Shown piece by piece: positions 44,584 to 52,284 of a DNA stretch of 64,000 nucleotides (positions within the stretch are counted from its first letter, which is position 1; every line of letters begins with the position of its first letter). Source of the stretch: Nonlabens spongiae (lineage in GTDB: Bacteria; Bacteroidota; Bacteroidia; Flavobacteriales; Flavobacteriaceae); assembly GCF_002117125.1 (NCBI RefSeq), contig NZ_CP019344.1:2694501-2758500 (forward strand). The letters run 5' to 3'. Made by a program: the position numbers and the translations under genes. The notes under the pieces were generated by a model. It worked only from the letters and a program-made list of their open reading frames with translations. It was not told the origin of the DNA and did no database searches.

Positions 44584-46479
44584 TCAATCTAATTCAATAA
44601 TCATTGATGATTTACCTCTCACATTAAGCGTTTCATCAATCACGATAGTCCTATCTGAAATAATTTCTTTTCCAGTGCTTGAAGAGTGTAACATTTCGCG
44701 GAAGCGGGACAGGTCCAGCGTCATCTTTTGAGGGTTGTTGTTGATGACGACCATGATTTTCTCATCATCGTTATGCCTGAAATACACATAGCAATTATTC
44801 TCTGGGACAAACTGTGTGAATTTACCAGTGTGGATTACGGGCTTTGACTTCCTATAATTCAATAGTTTACGGGTAAAATCTTGATAGCCCTTCTGTAATT
44901 TAGTCGGCTTGTCAAAAGCATTGTTCTCGTCACCATCCCAGCCTCCAGGAAAATCCCTACGTATATCACCGTCACCATCTGTATCGCGATTACCTCCCAT
45001 GCCGATCTCGTCACCATAATAGATTTGAGGAATACCGCGCACCGTCATAATAAGCGTCATGGCTAGTTTATATTTTTCAAGATTTCCGTTGAGGAGCGCG
45101 TTTCCATTAATTCTATTCGTGTCGTGATTTCCTGCAAAAACCAGAATATTATCGATGTCTGAGTAAAGGAAATCATTTACGAAGTTCTCATATACTTTGA
45201 TCATCCCTTTGTCCCAGCCTTGCGCGTCTTCATTGAAAACCGTCATGATTGCATCGTGCAGCGTGAAATCCATCACACTGGGGCAGCCAGAGTTGAAGTT
45301 CTGAATAGCGCCCACTGGTGAATCCTTCTGCCAATAAGCGATCTGTGCCTGATCGTGAAGCCAGGTTTCTCCCACAATATTGAAGTAGGGATATTCATTC
45401 ATAATGGCTTTAGTCCATTTTGCGATTCCCTCTTTCTCATTATAACTGTAAGTGTCCACCCTAAAACCATCAAGACCCGCATACTCAATCCACCACAGCG
45501 AGTTCTGAATCAAATAATTCAATACCAGCGGATCGCTCTGATTCAAGTCTGGCATGGTGCTCACAAACCAACCCTTCTCTGCGTATTTCATGTCGTTATC
45601 ACTCACATTAGGATCCATTTGCGTCGTCTGGCGGTAAGAAGAGTTGGCATATCCAGCAACTGGGTAATTTTTACCAGCATTGTCATCAAATTGGTGAATC
45701 CAGGTTTTAGAAGGTAGATCGCGCATCATCCAGTGCGTTGCGCCCCAGTGATTAGTCACATAATCCATGATCAGTTTCATGTCTTTTTTGTGCAATTCAT
45801 CTGCCAGGCGTTTGTAATCATTATTGCTACCGTAGCGTGGATCGATTTTATAGACATCGCTCTGAGCATAAGTATGATAGGAATAACGCTGATCGTTATC
45901 TTCTAGCAAAGGCGTACTCCACACGGCCGTGGCTCCCAGGTCATGGATGTAATCTATATTATCGATGATCCCTTGAATATCACCACCGTGGCGACCTCCT
46001 TTGAATTCTCTGTCAGCTTTCTCAGAAAGACCTTCTACACTATCGTTTGACGGATCACCATTGGCAAAACGGTCTGGCATCAAGAGGTAGATGACATCGC
46101 TAGAGTCAAATCCTTTCCTCAATTTAGATTTGTCAGCTCTTTTTTTAAGCTCAATAGTCTTGTTGAGAACATCCAGAGGTCCCTTTGTAAGAGTGATTTG
46201 ATAATTTCCAGGATCTTGATTTTGAGTATCCAAAGTGACAAACACATAATTGGGATTTTCGGTTTTTCTGACTTTCAAAACTGGCAAGTCTGACACGATG
46301 GTTTCGTAAGAGGCGATGTCCTTGTGATACATCATAAATTCCACTGCGCTGTGCTCCATTCCTGCCCACCAGTTGGGCGGCTCTATGCGCTCGATGGATT
46401 GTGCTTGTACCGCTTTCGCGAAAGCGAGAACAACAAAAACAATTGTAAAAATCTGTACTGATTTGAATTTTTGTTTCAT
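44584..46479 (-). CDS. GH13 neopullulanase/cyclomaltodextrinase, SusA-like
   Basis: This 631-residue periplasmic enzyme has a signal peptide whose end is encoded by the palindromic repeat (VVLAFAKAVQAQ, residues 16-27, cleavage expected at AQA or QA). An N-terminal cyclomaltodextrinase-type domain (IERIEPPNWWAGMEHSAVEF) precedes the GH13 barrel. The barrel shows DYVTNHWG (region I), GFRVDTYSYNEK (region II, nucleophile), NIVGETWL (region III) and FAGNHDTNRI (region IV). The domain order matches Bacteroides SusA. A degenerate copy of the repeat sits near 44693 in the C-terminal domain. Likely substrates are maltodextrins imported by SusCD. Confidence 0.92.
   Translation of the reverse strand: MKQKFKSVQIFTIVFVVLAFAKAVQAQSIERIEPPNWWAGMEHSAVEFMMYHKDIASYETIVSDLPVLKVRKTENPNYVFVTLDTQNQDPGNYQITLTKGPLDVLNKTIELKKRADKSKLRKGFDSSDVIYLLMPDRFANGDPSNDSVEGLSEKADREFKGGRHGGDIQGIIDNIDYIHDLGATAVWSTPLLEDNDQRYSYHTYAQSDVYKIDPRYGSNNDYKRLADELHKKDMKLIMDYVTNHWGATHWMMRDLPSKTWIHQFDDNAGKNYPVAGYANSSYRQTTQMDPNVSDNDMKYAEKGWFVSTMPDLNQSDPLVLNYLIQNSLWWIEYAGLDGFRVDTYSYNEKEGIAKWTKAIMNEYPYFNIVGETWLHDQAQIAYWQKDSPVGAIQNFNSGCPSVMDFTLHDAIMTVFNEDAQGWDKGMIKVYENFVNDFLYSDIDNILVFAGNHDTNRINGNALLNGNLEKYKLAMTLIMTVRGIPQIYYGDEIGMGGNRDTDGDGDIRRDFPGGWDGDENNAFDKPTKLQKGYQDFTRKLLNYRKSKPVIHTGKFTQFVPENNCYVYFRHNDDEKIMVVINNNPQKMTLDLSRFREMLHSSSTGKEIISDRTIVIDETLNVRGKSSMIIELD
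46411..46426. repeat. 16-bp palindrome (copy 13)
   Basis: Perfect copy encoding AFAKA at residues 19-23 of the neopullulanase signal peptide. Confidence 0.9.
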
Positions 46480-46577
46480 GACTAAATTTTGGTTCTAAAA
46501 AGCAACAAAGGGCGCCTGAATTCTGATCAAGTCACCCTTTGAAAAGCTAATCAAATATCTATGTGGTGAATCATGAT

Positions 46578-48881
46578 CTAGGCGTTCACCATATCAGGTT
46601 CTAGGGTTCTTTGTTCACCATTAACAATTACTTCTTGAGCATGTTTGCCCTCAAGTTTCACATCAGTTCCAGATTTAGAAACATTCACTTTTAGGATTTG
46701 ATTTCTAAAATTGATTTTGAAGCTGAATCCATCCCATTCTTCAGGAAGTCGCGTGGTAAAACTTGGCTTACCGTCAATGATCTGCAGACCGCCGAAACCT
46801 TCTACGATACTCATCCACGTACCTGCCATACTCGTGATGTGACATCCTTCTTCAACTTCCTTATTGTAATCGTCCAGATCAAGACGCGAGGTTCTTAGAT
46901 AGAATTCATAAGCCTGTTCCATGCGATCCAGTTTTGCAGCCTGTATGCTGTGGACGCAGGGTGAGAGCGAACTCTCATGAACGGTCAATGGCTCATAGAA
47001 ATCAAAATGTTTCTCGAGTTCTTCTTTTGAGAAATGATCTTCAAAGAAATAGAAACCTTGGAGTACATCTGCCTGCTTGATGTAGCAGCTCCTCAAGATG
47101 CGATCCCAAGACCATTTCTGGTTGATAGGACGCTGTGACTTGTCAAGTTGAGAAACGGGAATGATCTCTTTATCCAAGAAACCATCTTGCTGTAAGTACA
47201 CGCCTAATTTATCATCATAAGGCTCATACATATTGTCGGCAACTTCTTTCCAAGACATAAGCTCACCATCGGTAAGATTTGTTTTACCTATGATGCGTTC
47301 ATAATCAGACGTGTAACCATCTTTTACCTTATTCAGGTGTTCCAGCGCCTGATTGATACACCACTTTGCTAAATAATTTGTGTACCAGTTGTTGTTGACG
47401 TTGTTCTCGTATTCATTCGGTCCAGTAACGCCCAAGATCATGTATTGCTGAGCGCGCTGTGAGAATGTAGCGCGTTGTTGCCAGAATCTGGCTATGGCGA
47501 TCATCACTTCCAGTCCCATTTCAGGTACATAACTATAATCACCCGTATACCTCAAATAATTATGAATCGCAAAGACCATGGCACCGTTACGGTGTATTTC
47601 TTCAAAAGTGATTTCCCACTCGTTGTGGCTTTCCTCTCCATTCATGGTTACCATGGGGTAGAGGGCAGCACCGTTTTCAAAACCTAGCTTTTCAGCATTC
47701 TCTATCGCCTTGTCTAGTTGATCATAACGGTATTTCAATAGGTTGCGGGCTACTTGAGAGTCTTTGGTTGCCATATAAAACGGGATACAGTAAGCCTCTG
47801 TGTCCCAATAGGTCGAACCTCCATATTTCTCACCGGTGAAACCTTTAGGTCCTATGTTAAGACGACTGTCTTTACCTAGGTAGGTCTGGTTAAGCTGAAA
47901 AATATTGAAACGTATACCTTGTTGCGCTTTTAAGTCTCCTTCAATAGTGATGTCAGCCATGTTCCAGATATCTGCCCAGGCATTTTTCTGAAGATCAAGT
48001 AAAGCCTCGTAGCCGAGATCAGTTGCTTTATCAAGTACTGCACTCGCAGCATTAACTAGATTGTCTTCTGTATGGTTAAGCGTTGAGGTATATCCAGCGT
48101 ATTTGATTAAAGTGGCGCTTTCGCCTTGAGCGAGCTGACTTTCCACCTTAAACCTGACTGATTTATCAGTCTCGTCATAATAATCAGCATATTGCTCGTG
48201 CTGTCCATTCTTATACAGTTCAGACTGCATGTAAGTCGCTACGCCGTAGTTGGTTTTGTTGGTTTTGCTTTGAATAAAAGCACGGTGATTATCTTTTGTG
48301 ACTTCACCTATCTGCCAAAACGCATCATCCCAATTGCTGTCCTCATTTGTGATTCCAGCATCTAGGTAAGGCAGGTAACTTATAATCATGTTGCCACTCA
48401 TGGCTTTAACCGTGTAGTGGATGACTCCCAGCTCGTCGTGGTCCAGGCTCAGGAATCTTCTTGCCGTTACCTCTATTACTTTATCATTTTGAAGTGTGGC
48501 TTCAAAAGATCGCTCGTACCAGCCTTGTTTCATGTTAAGTTCACGACGGTAGTTTTTTACCGCTTTCGCGAAAGCGAGATCCAAAACAACCCCATCTACA
48601 TGAACATCAATCCCTATAAAATTAGGCGCATTGAGAACTTTTGCAAAATATTCAGGATAACCGTTTTTCCACCATCCTACACGTGTTTTGTCTGGATAAT
48701 AAACACCTGCGATGTAGCTACCTTGAAAGGTATCGCCAGAGTATTGTTCTTCAAAATTTGCTCTCTGACCCATGGCTCCATTTCCTATGGAGAACAAGCT
48801 CTCACTGGATTTTACTAGTGAAGGTTTCCAGCCTTCTTCAATGATGGACCATGCGTTAGGTAAGATATATTCTTGGTTCAT
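46578..48881 (-). CDS. GH65 maltose phosphorylase
   Basis: This 767-residue cytoplasmic enzyme splits maltose with phosphate to beta-glucose-1-phosphate and glucose. It has the GH65 N-terminal domain (SLFSIGNGAMGQRANFEE near residues 28-45), the (alpha/alpha)6 barrel with YGGSTYWDTEAYCIPF near residue 353, and VTGPNEYENNVNNNWYTN near residue 488 with the general-acid Glu. There is no signal peptide. Overlap of its start with the pgmB stop (ATGA) ties it to beta-phosphoglucomutase, which uses its product. This favours maltose over trehalose or kojibiose. The palindromic repeat is read LAFAKAVKNYRR near residue 105. Confidence 0.93.
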   Translation of the reverse strand: MNQEYILPNAWSIIEEGWKPSLVKSSESLFSIGNGAMGQRANFEEQYSGDTFQGSYIAGVYYPDKTRVGWWKNGYPEYFAKVLNAPNFIGIDVHVDGVVLDLAFAKAVKNYRRELNMKQGWYERSFEATLQNDKVIEVTARRFLSLDHDELGVIHYTVKAMSGNMIISYLPYLDAGITNEDSNWDDAFWQIGEVTKDNHRAFIQSKTNKTNYGVATYMQSELYKNGQHEQYADYYDETDKSVRFKVESQLAQGESATLIKYAGYTSTLNHTEDNLVNAASAVLDKATDLGYEALLDLQKNAWADIWNMADITIEGDLKAQQGIRFNIFQLNQTYLGKDSRLNIGPKGFTGEKYGGSTYWDTEAYCIPFYMATKDSQVARNLLKYRYDQLDKAIENAEKLGFENGAALYPMVTMNGEESHNEWEITFEEIHRNGAMVFAIHNYLRYTGDYSYVPEMGLEVMIAIARFWQQRATFSQRAQQYMILGVTGPNEYENNVNNNWYTNYLAKWCINQALEHLNKVKDGYTSDYERIIGKTNLTDGELMSWKEVADNMYEPYDDKLGVYLQQDGFLDKEIIPVSQLDKSQRPINQKWSWDRILRSCYIKQADVLQGFYFFEDHFSKEELEKHFDFYEPLTVHESSLSPCVHSIQAAKLDRMEQAYEFYLRTSRLDLDDYNKEVEEGCHITSMAGTWMSIVEGFGGLQIIDGKPSFTTRLPEEWDGFSFKINFRNQILKVNVSKSGTDVKLEGKHAQEVIVNGEQRTLEPDMVNA
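48561..48576. repeat. 16-bp palindrome (copy 14)
   Basis: Perfect copy in the GH65 gene, read AFAKA in the N-terminal beta-sandwich. Confidence 0.9.
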
Positions 48882-49543
48882 TTCTTCTTCTTCATTAATA
48901 ATTCAGTGATGTAATTTTCTGGCATCTCGGTAAATGAGCTATAAACCGAATCTGCCTCGTGGAGCACATCTTGCTCTCCTAATCCTATGGAAATCATTCC
49001 AGCAGCATTTGCGGCTTGAACACCGGCAATGCTGTCTTCAAATACGACGCAATATTTGTGGGCAACTCCTAGCTGATCCGCAGCCGTGGTGAAAACTTCT
49101 GGATCTGGTTTTGCTTTAGTAACATTTGTGCCGTCTACGATCGTATCAAAAAGGTCAGAAATCCCGAGTTTCTTCAAAATAGGTCGTGCATTCTTACTTG
49201 CCGAGCCTAAAGCTATAGGTTGTCCCATTTCCCTCAATTCAAGCAAAAAATCGTGAACACCAGGCAGAATGTCATCAGTAGTGAGCGTATCTACCAGTGC
49301 GAGGTATTCCTCGTTTTTCTGAGCCATTTTTGAATTGAATTCCTCTTCGCTAAGTGTCGCATTACCCCAAGCGAGGATTTTCTTGAGCGAGTTCACCCTA
49401 GAAACACCTTTAAGTTGCTCGTTCTGTTCATGATTGAAATCGATACCTATGGATTTTGCCAATCGCTGCCACGCCACAAAATGAAATTTTGCCGTGTCTA
49501 CGATCACACCGTCCAGGTCAAATATGAATCCTTTTTTATGCAT
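48878..49543 (-). CDS. pgmB: Beta-phosphoglucomutase
   Basis: PgmB converts beta-glucose-1-phosphate to glucose-6-phosphate. The 221-residue HAD-family protein has the nucleophile motif FDLDGVIVDT near residues 8-17, cap-domain residues LKGVSRVNSL, SASKN near residue 115 (motif II), KAKPDPEVF near residue 145 (motif III Lys) and FEDSIAGVQAA near residue 168. It lies between the transporter gene (8-base overlap) and the GH65 gene (4-base overlap). These three proteins form the cytoplasmic maltose phosphorolysis branch. Confidence 0.95.
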   Translation of the reverse strand: MHKKGFIFDLDGVIVDTAKFHFVAWQRLAKSIGIDFNHEQNEQLKGVSRVNSLKKILAWGNATLSEEEFNSKMAQKNEEYLALVDTLTTDDILPGVHDFLLELREMGQPIALGSASKNARPILKKLGISDLFDTIVDGTNVTKAKPDPEVFTTAADQLGVAHKYCVVFEDSIAGVQAANAAGMISIGLGEQDVLHEADSVYSSFTEMPENYITELLMKKKK

Positions 49544-50897
49544 TACTTACATTTTGTGTATCGTTTACTTTAAATGCCAAGAAACCAGCAACGACAAAAC
49601 TGATTCCACTCACAATCAGGGCAAATATGGCTTGATCTCCATAAGCATATTTTACAAGCGGTCCACCTATTATTCCATTGATGATTTGCGGGATTACGAT
49701 GAAAAAGTTGAAAATACCCATGTAAACTCCCATTTTTTTGGGAGAAATGGAGCCGCTCAACATTGCATAGGGCATAGACAATATGCTGGCCCAGGCGATT
49801 CCTATACAGATCATGGGAAGTATCAACCAAATGGGGCTAGGCATCACATAAATCAACAATAAGCCCAGACCACCTATTAATAAACTTATGGCGTGAGTGT
49901 TTTTTCTTGAAATTTTTGATGCGATAGATGGAAGCAAAAAGGCCACGATCGCAGATATACCATTGTAGATACCAAATAAAATTCCTACCCAGTTTCCTGC
50001 TTCATTGTACAACTCGCTTTCAGAATCACTGGTAGGTAATCCATAAATGTGCTGGGCAATAGCAGGTACTGCAAAGACCCACATTCCAAAAAGCGCAAAC
50101 CATGAGAAGAACTGAACCCAACTCAACTGTTTCATGATTTCCGGCATTTTTTTAAAATCTTCAAAAATGTCGGTAAGTTTAGCTTTGGGTACCTCACCAC
50201 TTTCGAGCAAAGCATCCTTATGTGCTTTTTCATCGTCAAATTGTGCTAGCTCTTTTGGAGAATATTCCTTAGTAGTTACTATGGTGACTATTATTGAGAA
50301 CACTAAGACAGCCGCACCTATAATAAAAGCCCAAATCAAATTTTCTGGAACAGAACCCTCTTCAGCTGTTTTCTCAAAACCAAACCAATTAACCAGCGCC
50401 CATGGCAACCATGAACCAACCACTGCTCCTATACCTATAAGTACCGTCTGGATGCTGAAACCCTGTGTTGCCTGTTCATCACTTAGGTTATCTGCAACTA
50501 GTGCCCTAAATGGTTCCATGGCTACGTTAAAGGAGGCATCCATGATCATAAGCATACCCGCACCTATCCATAGGGCAGGAAGAAAAGCAATAAAAATATC
50601 AGCTTGAGGAATAAATATCATTCCTATAGAAGCGAGCAGAGCACCTACCAGAAAGAATGGTTTTCTACGACCAAATCTTGTCCAAGTGTTATCGCTATAA
50701 TGACCAATGATCGGCTGGACTATAAGTCCCATAACGGGAGCAATAAGCCAAAACCAGGAAAGTTGATGCACATCTGCACCGAAGGTTTGTAAAATACGGC
50801 TGGCGTTTGCATTCTGAAGAGCAAACCCCATTTGAATTCCTAAAAACCCGAAACTCATGTTCCACATTTCCAAGAAACTCATGCGTCTCTTTTGCAT
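49536..50897 (-). CDS. MFS maltose/sugar transporter
   Basis: This 453-residue inner-membrane protein has 12 predicted transmembrane helices and the MFS signature GHYSDNTWTRFGRRKPFF near residues 64-81. It resembles the SLC45/GPH-like maltose transporters of Shewanella and Bacteroidota (MalT/SusT type), which couple sugar uptake to protons. The N-terminus FLEMWNMSFGFLGIQMGFAL is characteristic of that branch. It is the first gene of the leftward catabolic operon, downstream of lacI, and overlaps pgmB. Maltose is the likely substrate because the next two enzymes use it. Confidence 0.9.
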   Translation of the reverse strand: MQKRRMSFLEMWNMSFGFLGIQMGFALQNANASRILQTFGADVHQLSWFWLIAPVMGLIVQPIIGHYSDNTWTRFGRRKPFFLVGALLASIGMIFIPQADIFIAFLPALWIGAGMLMIMDASFNVAMEPFRALVADNLSDEQATQGFSIQTVLIGIGAVVGSWLPWALVNWFGFEKTAEEGSVPENLIWAFIIGAAVLVFSIIVTIVTTKEYSPKELAQFDDEKAHKDALLESGEVPKAKLTDIFEDFKKMPEIMKQLSWVQFFSWFALFGMWVFAVPAIAQHIYGLPTSDSESELYNEAGNWVGILFGIYNGISAIVAFLLPSIASKISRKNTHAISLLIGGLGLLLIYVMPSPIWLILPMICIGIAWASILSMPYAMLSGSISPKKMGVYMGIFNFFIVIPQIINGIIGGPLVKYAYGDQAIFALIVSGISFVVAGFLAFKVNDTQNVSNA

Positions 50898-50931
50898 ATC
50901 GTTACAATTGATTACGATAAGCCTTATGACT

Positions 50932-50973
50932 TATCAAAACTTATGGTGTGTGAGAAGAAAATAAGTTTTGATA
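50932..50973. repeat. Inverted repeat between lacI and the transporter gene
   Basis: Perfect 13-base arms TATCAAAACTTAT (50932-50944) and ATAAGTTTTGATA (50961-50973) flank 16 bases containing most of the motif shared with the susC promoter. No T run follows. It may be a regulator site or an mRNA hairpin. Confidence 0.65.
50948..50963 (+). promoter_or_regulatory. Shared 16-base motif GTGTGAGAAGAAAATA, copy A
   Basis: The identical 16 bases recur at 52240-52255, just after the susC -7 box. Here the motif sits in the loop of an inverted repeat upstream of the transporter gene, pointing away from that gene. Confidence 0.5.
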
Positions 50974-51015
50974 TACTTTAGGAACTCAAATTCCTTAAAG
51001 TGTAAAATTATAAAA

Positions 51016-52035
51016 TTAAGGAGTAGACTCTCTTTCTATAAGCGATGTTTTTACTATAACGGTTTCGTAGCTTTCTGAATCACTTTCCTTTTTTTCAAGA
51101 CGTTCTATAAGCTTTGCAGCAGCGATTCCGCCCATTTCTTCACCTTTTTGTCCTATAGTCGTTAAGGTAGGGCTGGCATATTTAGACAACATGCCATCTG
51201 TAAATGCTACGATGGCAATATCATCTGGTATGGATCTGCCATGTTTTTGAAGGGCTTTGCTGGCAGTCACAGCAAATAATTCATTAACAGCCAGTATGCC
51301 GTCAAAATTATTGCCTACTACAAACTTTTCGATCTCGTTTTCGCAAGCATCGGCGTTTTCAATTTTGAGTACTTGGTGATTTTCACATTCATAGCCCCTT
51401 TCTGTAAGTGCCTGTTTGAAACCTTGTGTACGCAATCTCCCTACGCTTACATAGTCTACCGTGGTGATGAGTCCTAGGTTTTTACGCCCTTTGCGCATTA
51501 AGAAATCTGTTGCGCTATGCGCAGCGGCTACATCATCAATAATGATCTTGTCGCAAGCGATATCATTTGTAACGCGGTCAAACATGACGATGGGCATACC
51601 TTGGTTAGTCACTTCCCTTAGATGGTGCAAATCGTGCTTGTCCATGGTTTCTTTAGATAGACTCATGATGAATCCATCTATACTACCATTGGCTAGCATT
51701 TCCATATTAACGACTTCTTTGTCAAAACTCTCGTCCGAAACGGTAATGATAACCTGATAGCCGTTTTCGTTTGCCACACGCTCGGCTCCCGAAATAACTG
51801 TCGCAAAAAAGTGGTGTACAATTTCGGGAATGACTATTCCTATTTTCTTAGTTTTCTGATTTTTTAGACTCAGAGCGATGCTATTAGGCTTATAATTTTT
51901 GGATTTTGCGTAATCCTTGATCTTGCTGCGGGTTTCCTCACTTATTTCATAGGAATCCCGCAAGGCCTTAGATACCGTGGATATTGATACGTTTAAATCT
52001 TTGGCAATTTGTTTAAGAGTAAGCTTTTGCGCCAT
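51016..52035 (-). CDS. LacI family transcriptional regulator
   Basis: This 339-residue regulator has the LacI helix-turn-helix LTLKQIAKDLNVSISTVSKA at residues 4-23 and the hinge region NYKPNSIALSLK. A periplasmic-binding-protein-like effector domain follows from about residue 63 (KIGIVIPEIVHHFFATVISG). It lies upstream of the leftward maltose operon and divergent from susC. A perfect LacI-type operator lies in the gap. By analogy to flavobacterial maltose loci (and IcsR/MalR types) the inducer is probably maltose or a related sugar. Confidence 0.95.
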   Translation of the reverse strand: MAQKLTLKQIAKDLNVSISTVSKALRDSYEISEETRSKIKDYAKSKNYKPNSIALSLKNQKTKKIGIVIPEIVHHFFATVISGAERVANENGYQVIITVSDESFDKEVVNMEMLANGSIDGFIMSLSKETMDKHDLHHLREVTNQGMPIVMFDRVTNDIACDKIIIDDVAAAHSATDFLMRKGRKNLGLITTVDYVSVGRLRTQGFKQALTERGYECENHQVLKIENADACENEIEKFVVGNNFDGILAVNELFAVTASKALQKHGRSIPDDIAIVAFTDGMLSKYASPTLTTIGQKGEEMGGIAAAKLIERLEKKESDSESYETVIVKTSLIERESTP

Positions 52036-52072
52036 GGGCTTGTATACTGTTGTGGGTGACTTGGGTTTGTTA

Positions 52073-52088
52073 CGCTTTCGCGAAAGCG
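52073..52088. repeat. 16-bp palindrome (copy 15)
   Basis: Perfect copy in the lacI-susC intergenic region, 37 bases upstream of the lacI start. Confidence 0.9.
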
Positions 52089-52170
52089 TAACTTATAAAA
52101 CAGCAATTCTTTTTAGGACTACGGTTCTATGATATGCTAAATATACCGCTAAAATTTAGGACTATAAAAA

Positions 52171-52184
52171 CGAAAACGTTTTCG
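52171..52184. promoter_or_regulatory. LacI-family operator CGAAAACGTTTTCG
   Basis: Perfect 14-base palindrome with the central CG typical of LacI/CcpA-type operators. It is 136 bases from the lacI start and 43 bases upstream of the susC -7 box. It is the only such site seen in the locus and probably serves both directions. Confidence 0.8.
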
Positions 52185-52227
52185 CATTTCGTTGCGCTGG
52201 AAACTCCCTCTTAACATTCTCTTTACA

Positions 52228-52235
52228 TAGTTTTG
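52228..52235 (+). promoter_or_regulatory. -7 box TAGTTTTG of the susC operon
   Basis: Exact TAnnTTTG match, 49 bases upstream of the susC ATG, downstream of the LacI operator. Confidence 0.5.
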
Positions 52236-52239
52236 TTGC

Positions 52240-52255
52240 GTGTGAGAAGAAAATA
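52240..52255 (+). promoter_or_regulatory. Shared 16-base motif GTGTGAGAAGAAAATA, copy B
   Basis: Lies at the predicted susC transcription start, identical to 50948-50963 near the transporter gene. The spacing suggests a leader or regulator element common to both arms of the locus. Confidence 0.5.
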
Positions 52256-52284
52256 TTTTCATTAACAACTATTAAAACACAGTA

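Noticed and set aside
44691..44709. Degenerate palindrome-like stretch TTTCGCGGAAGCG in the neopullulanase gene
   Set aside because: Too diverged to count as a copy; may be a decayed repeat.
46507..46548. Possible hairpin CAAAGGG/CCCTTTG between GH65 and neopullulanase genes
   Set aside because: Seven-base stem with a long loop and no T run; too weak to call a terminator.
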